Part shown: positions 7,633-16,519 of the stretch, piece after piece | Position numbering within the stretch: the first letter of the stretch is position 1 | How the letters are laid out: each line of letters starts with the position of its first letter | NCBI RefSeq assembly: GCF_014697425.1 | Contig: NZ_JACJRU010000034.1 | Coordinates: forward strand, 1-64,000 | DNA: 64,000 nucleotides | Source: Nostoc sp. FACHB-110 | GTDB taxonomy: Bacteria; Cyanobacteriota; Cyanobacteriia; Cyanobacteriales; Nostocaceae | Direction: 5' to 3' | Translations under genes and position numbers: made by a program | Notes under the pieces: model-generated | The model's input: the letters and a program-made list of their open reading frames with translations, nothing else | Databases searched by the model: none | Told to the model about the DNA's origin: nothing

Positions 7633-8532
7633 TTATTGTTGCTGTTGCAACCAAGCCATTAAATCCGCTTCAGTAGAAAAATCTAGCAAAGCTTCTGCTA
7701 AATCTTCTAATTGAGTTAACGATAAACCGCGCAGTCGCTCTTGTAATTCAGGAGTAATTGCACCAATGCGCCTGGTTAATTGACGATGGATTATTTTCAA
7801 CTCTCCTTGTTGTATCCCTTCTTCCATCCAACTGGTGACTATCTGCATAACTACCTCTTGTTGAGTTGGTTCAAATTGGGCAATTTCCGCCTGGAATATT
7901 TCATTTTCTTGGGCATTTAGCCGTAGGTAACTGTCAATAAACCCTGAAATTAACTGCATTCTTGCTGGATCTAACTGCAATGTAGCTAATAGGCGCAGAC
8001 ACTCAGATTTTACTCTAGGACGTTCTTGTGGTGCTATGTTCATTTTAGCCATCAGCGCACTAGCTACAGGATTTTGCTGTTGTAGATACTCTCGCCAATT
8101 CAAGCGATTTAACTGAATCACATCATAGTTGAATTGCAAGACGACTTTATTAGGAAATGCAACTTGATGAAAATCTTGTTCGACTTTTTTGGGGCGATCG
8201 TAAGAAAATAAAGCAATTGGATAAACTGGCAAACCGTATTTCTCATACAATCTGGCAAAGTAGCGATACATTCGTAAATCAAATGCTTCTTGATAATAAG
8301 CTTGATGTTCGAGATGTATTAAGAAACAGGATTCCTGTCCTCTAAATTTTGCTTTTACTACTATGTCAGTTTCATATTTTTCACCAGCCGTAACATCGGT
8401 AAATACTTCTTTATCAAGGAAGGTGATGGTGTCTCTTTCCAGATAAGCAGTAATTTCTGGGAAGAATAACTCGATGAATTCCCAAAAGAAGGTAGTGAGT
8501 AGTTCTTTGAATAGGCGATCGTGGTCTATCAT
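7633..8532 (-). CDS. Rpn/PD-(D/E)XK nuclease-family protein with DUF4351 tail
   Basis: A 299-residue protein that begins DHDRLFKELL, the standard opening of Rpn/YhgA-like transposase-related nucleases, then DIVVKAKF and FLIHLEHQ, which carry the D and ExQ residues of the PD-(D/E)XK core. The last 60 residues (RQLTRRIGAITPELQERLRG...LDFSTEADLMAWL) are a DUF4351 domain. The family promotes recombination or cleaves DNA in the cases studied and is expanded in filamentous cyanobacteria. The gene is alone, flanked upstream by a MITE-like repeat. Confidence 0.85.
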   Translation of the reverse strand: MIDHDRLFKELLTTFFWEFIELFFPEITAYLERDTITFLDKEVFTDVTAGEKYETDIVVKAKFRGQESCFLIHLEHQAYYQEAFDLRMYRYFARLYEKYGLPVYPIALFSYDRPKKVEQDFHQVAFPNKVVLQFNYDVIQLNRLNWREYLQQQNPVASALMAKMNIAPQERPRVKSECLRLLATLQLDPARMQLISGFIDSYLRLNAQENEIFQAEIAQFEPTQQEVVMQIVTSWMEEGIQQGELKIIHRQLTRRIGAITPELQERLRGLSLTQLEDLAEALLDFSTEADLMAWLQQQQ

Positions 8533-8543
8533 GATTAGATTTA

Positions 8544-8644
8544 TATAGCAATCCTATTTGAGATATAAACAGAAGCAATCTGGAAGGCTTGTAAATAAAC
8601 TATCCTGCGAATGTGTCGTTTGTAATTCATTTAGGATTGCTATA
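8544..8644. repeat. MITE-like element, copy 1 (tatagcaatccta ends)
   Basis: About 101 bases bounded by tatagcaatcctatttg on the left and ttaggattgctata on the right, which are inverted copies of each other. The same ends recur at 20213-20316 and, with gtcc variants, at 20820-20992; one solo end is at 29575. No coding capacity. Small size, terminal inversion and dispersed copies fit a non-autonomous mobile element. Confidence 0.75.
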
Positions 8645-8726
8645 TCATCTTACTGATGAGCGATCGCTGTTTTTAACGAACCGCAAAGTTCGCAAAGAAT
8701 GCTAAGGAATTCAGCATATTTCTATC

Positions 8727-9464
8727 TCAAAGTTGAGCAGCGATCGCTCTACCAATGCTATGAAAGTATTGTTTAGTTAGTCCGAAAGCTACCGGATGTT
8801 TTGCCATAACAAATACAGTATGATTATTTCTACAAGTTAAGAAACCTTCTGAGGTCGATGTAAACTCTACATTTGTTATCTTTTCAGTGATTTTTCTCCA
8901 AGAGTATTCATATAATTTACCGTAGAAAACAACTCCTTTAGGTTTATGTTCTTTGATTTTCTGAGCAATATAATTTCTTCGAGTTTCAAGACAATAATTT
9001 TCAAAAGCTGCTCTATCAGATAAATAAGTTAATTTGGTGTGATGCTTAAATATCCAATGCTTTAGAGATGGTGACGGTAAAGGCAATAATTCTAATAAAC
9101 ACGTCTCATTATCTTTTCTACCTAACTCATTTATTTGATATTTACGAATATCTTCTACAGTAATATTTTCTTTTCCTTTAGCACTTAATACAGCCCGAAT
9201 CAATCCTTTCCAAGTTGGTTGTATTGCTGCGCCTGATTGAAAACCAGCAGGCCATCCTATATCTATATGATATTCTGCAACATCATCTATTTCTCTATGA
9301 CTTCTTTTCGCCCATATATTTATTCTGTTATTAATATCTTTAAAATCTCCTCCTGCTTCTTCCATGCCTATAAACCAATAATTACCTTTGTAATTACCAT
9401 AGCCATAAAATGTGTCGATTCTCTTTTCTAGAAGCTTATCATCAAAAAATTCTTGATTATGCAT
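8727..9464 (-). CDS. Hypothetical protein, possible uracil-DNA-glycosylase-like fold
   Basis: A 245-residue soluble protein not firmly recognised. The opening NYKGNYWFIGMEEAGGDF resembles motif 1 of UDG-superfamily proteins (a strand ending in GxEPG), and GVVFYGKLYEY followed later by VFVMAKHPVAF resembles the second strand and the HP-containing motif of that fold. LLPLPSPS lies between. These similarities are by eye and weak; glycosylase activity should not be assumed. The gene stands alone between repeats and the transhydrogenase operon. Confidence 0.5.
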   Translation of the reverse strand: MHNQEFFDDKLLEKRIDTFYGYGNYKGNYWFIGMEEAGGDFKDINNRINIWAKRSHREIDDVAEYHIDIGWPAGFQSGAAIQPTWKGLIRAVLSAKGKENITVEDIRKYQINELGRKDNETCLLELLPLPSPSLKHWIFKHHTKLTYLSDRAAFENYCLETRRNYIAQKIKEHKPKGVVFYGKLYEYSWRKITEKITNVEFTSTSEGFLTCRNNHTVFVMAKHPVAFGLTKQYFHSIGRAIAAQL

Positions 9465-9540
9465 ATTTACACGTTTTTACTTACTATAAGTAAAATTGAC
9501 TAATAAAAAATAATCTAAATTATAATCAATAAATTTTCTA

Positions 9541-9671
9541 TACTTTGCGTCTTTGCGCCTTTGCGCGAAATAATCTCTAAAAAACTTGCCTCAGAAGCAT
9601 CACACCTCCAAGGCAAGCCAACTCTTTAATTCTTTACTCCGCGCCCTCTACGTCTTGGCGGTTCGTTTCTC
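9541..9671. repeat. Dispersed 'tttgcgcctttgcgc' type repeat downstream of pntB
   Basis: ctttgcgtctttgcgcctttgcgcga is a small internally repetitive sequence found between genes in Nostocales; relatives occur here at about 47977-48046 and near 8690. It is followed by ctccaaggcaagccaact and cttggcggttcg. No gene is seen. Confidence 0.45.
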
Positions 9672-11078
9672 TTACAGTTGCTTCACTTCCGAAACCAACT
9701 TCGCCACCATATCTTTCGCACTACCAAACAACATTGTGGTTTTATCTTTGTAGAACAACTCATTATCTACACCAGCAAAGCCAGCACTCATTCCGCGCTT
9801 AATGACAATTGTCTGCTTTGCCTTATCCACTTCCAAAATCGGCATCCCATAAATTGGGCTATTGGTATCGCTACGCGCCGCAGGATTTACTACATCATTT
9901 GCCCCAATTACTAAAGCTACATCTGCTTGTTCTAATTGAGGGTTAATATCATCCATGTCATACAACTGGGTATAAGGTACATTTGCCTCAGCCAGCAAGA
10001 CGTTCATGTGTCCAGGCATTCTTCCAGCTACAGGGTGAATGGCATACTTCACATCCACTCCCATACGTTCTAACTGATCTGCTAATTCTCTTACACTATG
10101 TTGTGCTTGAGCAACAGCCATACCGTAACCAGGGACAATTACCACGTTCCGTGCATATCCCAACATCATCGCGCCTTCTTCAGGATCAATGCTGCGGACA
10201 GTTTGATTGGCTGTACTACCACCAGCAGCACCACCGCCAGCTGCACTGACTGAACCAAAAGCACTGAACAGCACACTGAATAAAGAACGGTTCATTGCCT
10301 TACACATAATTTCGGTAAGGATGATACCGGAAGCTCCTACTAATGCGCCTGCGATGATTAACATATTGTTCATCACCACAAATCCGGCGGCGGATGCAGC
10401 GATCCCCGATAAGGAGTTTAACAGCGAAATCACCACAGGCATATCGCCACCACCAATAGGGATGACGAACATCACACCCAGCACCAAGGAAACCGCCACT
10501 ACTGCCAAGAATATGGGTAGGCTATCTGGTGAGACGATTAAGTAAGCACTACCAGCTAAATAAGCACCTAAAAGTAACAGATTAAATGGTTGTTGAAACG
10601 GAAATGTAATTGGAGAACCGCTAATTAAACCTTGTAATTTGGCGAAGGCGAGAAAACTTCCTGTGAAGGTGACACCACCAATTAACACATCTAACAACAT
10701 GGAAATGTTGACATCAAGGGGGATGGGTTGAGAACTGCCTAACAACCGCCAGAATTCGGCAACGGCGACTAGTGCTGAAGCCGCACCACCCAAACCATTG
10801 AGTAAACCAACCATTTGGGGCATTTCTGTCATTTGGACTTTGTAGGCTGCGATCGCACCAATTCCTGAACCAATCGCCAAGCCTAACAAAATCATCTCAT
10901 AGTTCAATACGTGCTGATCCAGCATGGTGGCGACAATTGCTAGCAGCATTCCCACGGCTGCAATCACATTCCCATTCCTTGCTGTCGCTGGTGATCCCAG
11001 CTTTTTTAAACCAAAGATAAATAAAGATGCAGCGACTAAGTACGTCAGCTGAATCCCAGTTGGTAAAAAGTCGCTCAC
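9672..11078 (-). CDS. pntB: NAD(P) transhydrogenase subunit beta
   Basis: A 468-residue protein with about nine membrane helices in the first two thirds, then a cytoplasmic NADP-binding Rossmann domain: VIVPGYGMAVAQAQHSVREL, HPVAGRMPGHMNVLLAEANV and DVALVIGANDVVNPAA are signature segments of domain III. It couples proton flow to hydride transfer between NADH and NADP+. The GTG start overlaps the pntAB stop as GTGA, so the two are co-translated. The length is normal for the family, and the three-gene split (AA, AB, B) is usual in cyanobacteria. Confidence 0.97.
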   Translation of the reverse strand: MSDFLPTGIQLTYLVAASLFIFGLKKLGSPATARNGNVIAAVGMLLAIVATMLDQHVLNYEMILLGLAIGSGIGAIAAYKVQMTEMPQMVGLLNGLGGAASALVAVAEFWRLLGSSQPIPLDVNISMLLDVLIGGVTFTGSFLAFAKLQGLISGSPITFPFQQPFNLLLLGAYLAGSAYLIVSPDSLPIFLAVVAVSLVLGVMFVIPIGGGDMPVVISLLNSLSGIAASAAGFVVMNNMLIIAGALVGASGIILTEIMCKAMNRSLFSVLFSAFGSVSAAGGGAAGGSTANQTVRSIDPEEGAMMLGYARNVVIVPGYGMAVAQAQHSVRELADQLERMGVDVKYAIHPVAGRMPGHMNVLLAEANVPYTQLYDMDDINPQLEQADVALVIGANDVVNPAARSDTNSPIYGMPILEVDKAKQTIVIKRGMSAGFAGVDNELFYKDKTTMLFGSAKDMVAKLVSEVKQL

Positions 11079-11368
11079 GCCTTAATCTCCTTTTTCTTAA
11101 ACATTTGCAACATTCTATCGGTGACTAAAAATCCACCGACAACGTTGACTGTAGCCAGTACCACCGCAATCAAACCGAGAATTACAGAAATATTAGTTTC
11201 TCTAGCACCAGCAGCGACAATTGCCCCTAGTACCGCAATGCCAGAAATCGCGTTTGAGCCTGACATCAAAGGTGTGTGCAGAGTTGGTGGCACTTTGTTG
11301 ATGACTTCAAAGCCAATAAAAGATGCCAATACAAATACAAACAAAGCAGCGAGTAATGCGTCTGTCAT
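11075..11368 (-). CDS. pntAB: NAD(P) transhydrogenase subunit alpha, membrane part
   Basis: A 97-residue hydrophobic protein equivalent to the C-terminal membrane domain of E. coli PntA. LLAALFVFVLASFIGFEVINKVPPTLHTPLMSGSNAISGI contains the conserved PPTLHTPLMSGxNAI signature. About three membrane helices. It forms the proton channel with PntB. The gene sits between pntAA and pntB, with a 4-base overlap to pntB. Confidence 0.96.
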   Translation of the reverse strand: MTDALLAALFVFVLASFIGFEVINKVPPTLHTPLMSGSNAISGIAVLGAIVAAGARETNISVILGLIAVVLATVNVVGGFLVTDRMLQMFKKKEIKA

Positions 11369-11390
11369 GTTGAAAAAACTCCTTATATGA

Positions 11391-11440
11391 GGGGCTAGGG
11401 GTGCTTAGGTTAGAGGTTAGAACTCCCTACTCCCTATTCC
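11391..11440. repeat. Short ag-rich / ct-rich tandem repeat in the pntAA-pntAB gap
   Basis: aggggtgcttaggttagaggttag is followed by complementary ctccctactccctattccctaa. A related purine-rich repeat is found at 15136-15176. It can form a weak stem in the transhydrogenase transcript. Confidence 0.45.
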
Positions 11441-12616
11441 CTAATTCACAGCAGGTTGTTGAATGTTGATAGCTTGCAGTGCATCCTTAACTCGTTGATT
11501 GCGAATTTCGCCTGTATGTGTAATGCAAGCTGCATCGATAATGTCGTCGGCAAAGTCTACTTGCAAAGCTTTTTCTTTGTTAATTAATAGTTGCAGCAAA
11601 GATGTCAGGTTCTTGGAATACAACTGACTGGCGTGGACGGGCATAGATGAAGGAAGATTAATCGGGCCAATTATTGTTACACCATTCCAAACAATATCTT
11701 TACCCGGTTCTGTACAAGCGCAGTTACCACCTTGTTCAGCTGCTAAATCGACAATAACTGAACCTGGTTTCATTTGAGCTACCATTTCTTCGGTAACTAG
11801 CCTTGGTGCTTGTTTACCTGGGACTTGGGCAGTTGTAATCACCACATCGGCGTTTTTAACGTGTTCAGTGACGACTTCTTGGGTGCGTTGTTTGCTAGCT
11901 TCCGAAATTTCTTTGGCGTAACCGCCTGCTGCGGTGGTTTCTTCATCTAGTTTGACTTCGACGAATTTCGCCCCTAAACTTTGGACTTCTTCTTTCACAG
12001 CCGGACGAATATCAAAGGCTTCTACTACTGCGCCTAAGCGTCTGGCGGTGGCGATCGCTTGCAGTCCTGCCACACCTGCACCCATAATAAATACTTTAGC
12101 TGGGGCGATTGTGCCTGCGGCTGTGGTCAGCATCGGGAAATATTTTGGTAATGCAGCCGCAGCAATTAATACGGCTTTGTAACCTGCTAACGATGCTTGT
12201 GAAGAGAGTGCATCCATGCTTTGCGCTCTGGTAGTACGGGGGATCAATTCCATACTCAAAGCTGTAACTTTGCGGTTCGCTAATTGCTGGGCTACGATGG
12301 GATTTCCTAAAGGATTGAGAAAGCTAATTAAGACCGATCCTTCGTGGAGTAAATCAATTTCTGATCGTCCATCTTCGCGCTCTTGTGGTGGACTAACTTT
12401 GAGTAAAATATCAGCTTGATTCCACAATTGATCCGTATCACTAATAATTTTAGCTCCTACGGCTTCATAGGCAGAATCGCTAAAAAACGATCGCTCTCCT
12501 GCACCTTTTTCTACCCATATTTCTAAACCCTGTTTAATTAATCGAGCAACGCTGTCAGGATTTAATGCCACACGACGTTCACAAACTTCTATTTCTTTAG
12601 CAACTGCTATTCTCAT
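11441..12616 (-). CDS. pntAA: NAD(P) transhydrogenase subunit alpha, NAD-binding part
   Basis: Begins MRIAVAKEIEVCERRVALNP; the ATG at 12616 is preceded by aggag at the right distance, so an in-frame extension to 12775 is not used. 391 residues. It shares the alanine dehydrogenase/PNT fold: N-terminal PNT domain and the NAD-binding GAGVAGLQAIATARRLGAVVEAFD. VPGKQAPRLVTEEMVAQMKPGSVIVDLA is the conserved domain I motif. It takes hydride from NADH for transfer to NADP+ in PntB. First gene of the pntAA-pntAB-pntB operon. Confidence 0.96.
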   Translation of the reverse strand: MRIAVAKEIEVCERRVALNPDSVARLIKQGLEIWVEKGAGERSFFSDSAYEAVGAKIISDTDQLWNQADILLKVSPPQEREDGRSEIDLLHEGSVLISFLNPLGNPIVAQQLANRKVTALSMELIPRTTRAQSMDALSSQASLAGYKAVLIAAAALPKYFPMLTTAAGTIAPAKVFIMGAGVAGLQAIATARRLGAVVEAFDIRPAVKEEVQSLGAKFVEVKLDEETTAAGGYAKEISEASKQRTQEVVTEHVKNADVVITTAQVPGKQAPRLVTEEMVAQMKPGSVIVDLAAEQGGNCACTEPGKDIVWNGVTIIGPINLPSSMPVHASQLYSKNLTSLLQLLINKEKALQVDFADDIIDAACITHTGEIRNQRVKDALQAINIQQPAVN

Positions 12617-13349
12617 GAAATCTCCTAGAGATAAATACTTACATATCTGCAAAACCTTCAATTTTCCCAGTTTTGGGACTTTCCACTTTGATAGTGGATC
12701 TGCATTAATGTTAGCGATCGCGCGTTGTTTGTAGATTGAACCTGGAAATTTATATTTCCCATTCTTACTGATCAAGACAAAGCCTAACCTAGCTTGTTAT
12801 AACTGGCAAAACTGACTGGTAGTTACCCATAAGTTCACATACTACCAATCCTATGCTGATTCTCCAGTTAATATCTTTGTCTTTAGCTTATTTTCGGGAT
12901 TAGAAAATTTTGCATTCCTTACATCTTGCTATTTTGTAAAGTTAGAAAATCTTAATAATTTTCGAGGATTTTTAAAGATTACTATTTCTTCAATACCAAC
13001 TTATTTTTATAAATCTAGCCTAATATACTTGGCTATCGCTGATGATATCGCTCAATTTTTATAACAAAGATATTAAACTTATATACACTTGTACATATTT
13101 AGTAATACACTCACATTTAATTTGCCCAAAAATCAGCAGATTGCCAAGCTACAAACCTATATTTTTGCCAAAATTATTGATAGCAACTTTCACCTATGAT
13201 TGCTTGCTTGTCTCATCTTTCTATGATTGACGGCACTTTTTGTTTTAAGTTATCGTCCAAATGTCAAGAAATCAGTAGTAAAGTTTAGTTAAGAATACTA
13301 AACTTAGGTGTTTACATAAAAAAGCTATATCTGCTAGAGGAGTTAAACT
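12617..13349. other. Divergent promoter region between pntAA and the DUF2808 gene
   Basis: About 730 bases, AT-rich. Several small chance frames, none protein-like. It must hold the promoters of both divergent transcripts, but no specific box stands out. A good ribosome-binding site (gaggag, 13337-13342) precedes the DUF2808 gene. Confidence 0.5.
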
Positions 13350-13904
13350 ATGCAACCTTTACTTGGTGGCAAATCTATTCGACGTAAATCATACCTGGCA
13401 ATACTTTGCGCCTTAGCCGTAAGTAGCAGCTTGATAACTGGTTTGACAACTAAAGCTGTAGGGCAAAGCTTACCTGGCTTCACACTATTTAGTGGTGTCA
13501 AACCAGAATATCAACTTCCTTTCCGGTTAGATTTTGGGGGACAGACTAACAGTAAAGATAGATATAGGCTGAGAATTCCCCAACAAAAGATGAAATTGGC
13601 AGTCGCTCAATTTGCGATTACTTATCCTAATTACTACAAAGGCAGGTTTGATACCAAAAGTATAGAAGTTAGAGTCAAAGATAAAAAAGTACCGCTTTCA
13701 GAAGTGAAATGGGATAAAGAAGGTCGAGTCATTGAAATCTTTCCCAAAGAACCAGTTCCAGCAGGCAGTCGCGTTGAGTTAGTCTTATCTAACGTGGATA
13801 ACCCTTCATTTGGTGGGACTTTTTATTTCAACTGTCAAGTTCTCTCGCCAGGAGATGTACCCCTACTGCGCTATTTGGGAACTTGGATTTTGAGTGTCAG
13901 TTAA
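13350..13904 (+). CDS. DUF2808 family exported protein
   Basis: 184 residues with an N-terminal signal peptide (basic start, then LAILCALAVSSSLITGL, cleavage near AVGQS). The mature part has the DUF2808 pattern: DRYRLRIPQQKMKLAVAQFAITYPNYYKGRFD, then VEVRV-type strands, PAGSRVELVLSNVDNPSFGGTFYFNCQ and a final LGTW. The family is restricted to cyanobacteria and its function is unknown; it is predicted to be periplasmic or surface-located. It stands alone, upstream of the rpmH block in the same direction. Confidence 0.88.
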   Translation: MQPLLGGKSIRRKSYLAILCALAVSSSLITGLTTKAVGQSLPGFTLFSGVKPEYQLPFRLDFGGQTNSKDRYRLRIPQQKMKLAVAQFAITYPNYYKGRFDTKSIEVRVKDKKVPLSEVKWDKEGRVIEIFPKEPVPAGSRVELVLSNVDNPSFGGTFYFNCQVLSPGDVPLLRYLGTWILSVS

Positions 13905-14113
13905 ATCAAACAATTTTAGGTTCTAGATTTTAGATTGATTGCAGTCACTCGGAGAATGCAGCTAGAAGTGATTGTGAGATTTTAGCAATATTTGAACTAA
14001 AAACACGCCAAAATCACCCTAACAAAAGTCCCCTCAAGTCTATCAAACCACCTAAATCGCTGTCTGTTCACCGCAATGGCTTTAAGCCTTCAAATATAAT
14101 ATTCGGTGGACTC

Positions 14114-14142
14114 TTGGCAAAAGACAATGGTAAGATTATAGA
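14114..14142 (+). promoter_or_regulatory. Sigma-70-type promoter of the rpmH operon
   Basis: ttggca and tataga are separated by exactly 17 bases, placing transcription start near 14149, about 33 bases before the rpmH ATG. Both boxes and spacing are close to the consensus for the housekeeping sigma factor. Confidence 0.6.
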
Positions 14143-14181
14143 TTGTGACTTTTTATCAGAATCGCCTTAGAGGACAACAGT

Positions 14182-14316
14182 ATGAAAAGAACCCTGGGCG
14201 GCACTTGCCGCAAGAGAAAAAGAACCTCAGGATTTCGTGCCAGAATGCGGACACCAGATGGCAGAAATGTGATTAGAGCTAGAAGAAGAAAAGGCCGCCA
14301 TCGTTTGAGCGTTTAG
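14182..14316 (+). CDS. rpmH: 50S ribosomal protein L34
   Basis: A 44-residue very basic protein, MKRTLGGTCRKRKRTSGF...RMRTPDGRNVIRARRRKGR, an unmistakable L34 with the cyanobacterial GGTxRKRKRTSGFRARMRT core. It binds 23S rRNA. First gene of the conserved rpmH-rnpA-PH-yidC-jag order near the origin in many bacteria. Upstream gaggacaacag acts as ribosome-binding site. Confidence 0.98.
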   Translation: MKRTLGGTCRKRKRTSGFRARMRTPDGRNVIRARRRKGRHRLSV

Positions 14317-14341
14317 AGCATTTTCAGCAACCAGAACAGTT

Positions 14342-14761
14342 GTGGCTTTGCCTAAGGCGAATCGACTTAAATCTCGCAAAGATTTTCAGGCAGTTTTCCG
14401 AGAAGGAATTCGGCGCCAAAGTTCTCATTTCACATTGAGAGCTTTGCGACCCCGACGTTCCGAAGAAATTTCTTGGGATACTGCCTCTAATACACTAACA
14501 ACCAATGCAAAACAAGTTGTTAGCACACAAATTGGCATATCAATCAGCACAAAAGTCAGTAAAAAGGCTGTAGTGCGTAACCGAATTAAACGTCAAATGG
14601 CAGCAGCTTTGCATCAGTTGTTGCCAAAATTATTACCAGGATGGCGGTTAGTATTTGTTGTGAAGCCAACAGCAGCAAAATCTAAGTGCGGAAGCCAACA
14701 ATTTCTGCAAGAATTAGAGCAGTTGTTGGCACAAGCTGAGGTATTAAATGGGCATTCGTGA
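14342..14761 (+). CDS. rnpA: Ribonuclease P protein component
   Basis: A 139-residue basic protein starting at a GTG. LPKANRLKSRKDFQAVFREGIRRQSSHFTLRAL is the N-terminal RNase P protein motif, and ISISTKVSKKAVVRNRIKRQMAAAL is the conserved RNR box that contacts the RNA. It cofolds with RnpB RNA to mature tRNA 5' ends. An insertion of about 20 residues between the strands (residues 35-60) is common in filamentous cyanobacteria. It overlaps the next gene by 14 bases. Confidence 0.97.
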   Translation: MALPKANRLKSRKDFQAVFREGIRRQSSHFTLRALRPRRSEEISWDTASNTLTTNAKQVVSTQIGISISTKVSKKAVVRNRIKRQMAAALHQLLPKLLPGWRLVFVVKPTAAKSKCGSQQFLQELEQLLAQAEVLNGHS

Positions 14762-15134
14762 AGAAGTTTATTATGAAGGCGGGCCGCACATTGGCGACTT
14801 AATTCTCAATTTGTTGATTGGACTGACTGTTGTAGGAATTCCCTTAACAATTGGGTCAATTGTCAGAGCATTGTGGCTACGCTATCGGATTACAGACCGC
14901 AGAATTTCTGTAACTGGTGGTTGGATGGGGCGCGATCGCACTGACATTATCTACTCAGAAATTGTCAAAATCGTTAAAGTTCCTCGTGGTATTGGCATTT
15001 GGGGAGATATGGTAGTCACCCTCAGAAATGGTAGCCGCTTAGAAATGCGGGCAATTCCCAAGTTTCGTGAAGTATACGACTACATCAATGAAAGAATTGC
15101 TGTTAAAAATCCCACATCCACAAGTACTAATTAA
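14748..15134 (+). CDS. PH-domain (bPH2-like) membrane protein
   Basis: 128 residues: one hydrophobic segment (DLILNLLIGLTVVGIPLTIGSIVRAL, about residues 18-44) followed by a bacterial PH domain, LRYRITDRRISVTGGWMGRDRTDIIYSEIVKIVKVPRGIGIWGDMVV. Conserved between rnpA and yidC in cyanobacteria; the precise role is unknown, presumably membrane-associated. It overlaps rnpA by 14 bases, so the pair is translationally coupled. Confidence 0.9.
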   Translation: MGIREEVYYEGGPHIGDLILNLLIGLTVVGIPLTIGSIVRALWLRYRITDRRISVTGGWMGRDRTDIIYSEIVKIVKVPRGIGIWGDMVVTLRNGSRLEMRAIPKFREVYDYINERIAVKNPTSTSTN

Positions 15135-15373
15135 AAGTAGGGAATAGGGAGTAGGGAAAAGGGAGTAGGGAAAAGAATAATTGCTCTGTATAAAATAAAC
15201 AATTTACAACTTCCCACTTATCAAATACTACCTACAACTCCCAACTCACCACTCCCCGCTCCCAAATTTCATCATGTGCGGCTATCCGTAGCAAGAGATA
15301 GTCGCAGCGGAATCATGATTTAGATAAATTAGATCCAGTTAAATTTACAGTACCTCAGGTTGAATTCAGAATA
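15135..15373. repeat. Purine-rich tandem repeat and imperfect palindrome between PH gene and yidC
   Basis: gtagggaatagggagtagggaaaagggagtaggg (15138-15171) is a tandem repeat of a gtaggga-like unit, partly complemented by the cactccccgctccc further on. At 15276-15316 atcatg and atgat flank a stem gcggctat/atagtcgc. These are typical intergenic repeats of Nostocales. Confidence 0.5.
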
Positions 15374-16516
15374 ATGGATTTTGGTATCGGGTTCCTCTCA
15401 AACAACGTAATGTTGCCAATCATAGACTTTTTCTATGGCATTTTGCCGAGCTATGGATTGGCGATCGTTGCCTTGACATTGATAGTCCGCTTTGCGCTCT
15501 ATCCCCTGAGTGCTGGTTCAATCCGCAATATGCGGCGGATGCGAATTGTGCAACCTCTAATGCAAAAGCGGATGGCAGAAATCAAAGAGCGTTACAAAGA
15601 CGACGCCCAAAAGCAGCAAGAAGAAATGATGAACGTCCAAAAGGAGTTCGGCAACCCCTTAGCTGGATGTTTGCCACTGCTTTTGCAAATGCCTGTATTG
15701 TTAGCGTTGTTTGCTACCCTACGGGGATCGCCTTTTGCTGGGGTAAACTACTCTGTTAACTTGCAAATCTTTCCTGCTGAACAAATCGAAAGAATTCAAC
15801 CCCAAGCCTTTGCTACAGCCCCACAAAACATTTACGTTGCTGATGGAGAACATCATAGAGTAACTGCTATTCTCCCTGGTGGTAACAAACTATCAGTAGG
15901 AGAAAAAACAAAAATACAATACCAGACTTTAGAAGGTAAACCCTTTGATGTCTTATTAACCGAACACCCAGAAACAAAGCTAACTCCCGAATGGAAAATC
16001 ACCAAAGGCGAAGAAAGAATTAAAATCGATGCCCAAGGTAACATCGAAGCCTTACAACCAGGAGACGTGACAATTCAAGGCACAATTCCCGGGCTAGCAG
16101 CAGATAAAGGATTCCTCTTCATCGATGCCTTAGGGCGAGTTGGTGCAGTTGATCCCGATGGAACTATCCACTGGGATATCGTTGCTATGGTGATCTTCTT
16201 TGGGATCAGTCTTTACGTGAGCCAAATACTCTCAGGCCAAAACTCCAGTGGTGGCAACCCACAACAGGATACAGTCAACAAAATCACACCAGTTATCTTT
16301 TCTGGGATGTTTTTGTTTTTCCCCTTACCTGCTGGGGTGTTGATGTATATGGTAATTGGTAATATTTTCCAGACATTGCAAACTTATATTCTCTCCCGTG
16401 AACCCTTGCCAGAGGAATTACAAAAGATTGTAGAGACGCAGGAGAAACAAGCAGCTACTGAACAAAAGTCATTACCTTTTGAGCCAAAAAGTTCTAAGAA
16501 AAAGCCTACAGGTTGA
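15374..16516 (+). CDS. yidC: Membrane protein insertase YidC/Oxa1
   Basis: 380 residues. After the first membrane helix (FFYGILPSYGLAIVALTLIVRF) comes RFALYPLSAGSIRNMRRMRIVQPLMQKRMAEIKERYKDD, the cytoplasmic coiled hairpin, and NPLAGCLPLLLQMPVLLALFATL, the conserved second helix. The insertion of about 120 residues after it (roughly 120-255) faces the lumen/periplasm and carries beta-rich sequence. Three more helices and a Lys-rich C-terminus follow. It inserts photosystem and other membrane proteins. Confidence 0.97.
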   Translation: MDFGIGFLSNNVMLPIIDFFYGILPSYGLAIVALTLIVRFALYPLSAGSIRNMRRMRIVQPLMQKRMAEIKERYKDDAQKQQEEMMNVQKEFGNPLAGCLPLLLQMPVLLALFATLRGSPFAGVNYSVNLQIFPAEQIERIQPQAFATAPQNIYVADGEHHRVTAILPGGNKLSVGEKTKIQYQTLEGKPFDVLLTEHPETKLTPEWKITKGEERIKIDAQGNIEALQPGDVTIQGTIPGLAADKGFLFIDALGRVGAVDPDGTIHWDIVAMVIFFGISLYVSQILSGQNSSGGNPQQDTVNKITPVIFSGMFLFFPLPAGVLMYMVIGNIFQTLQTYILSREPLPEELQKIVETQEKQAATEQKSLPFEPKSSKKKPTG

Positions 16517-16519
16517 TAG

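Noticed and set aside
10207..10545. 112-codon plus-strand frame inside pntB
   Set aside because: Shadow of a highly conserved gene; composition follows the opposite strand.
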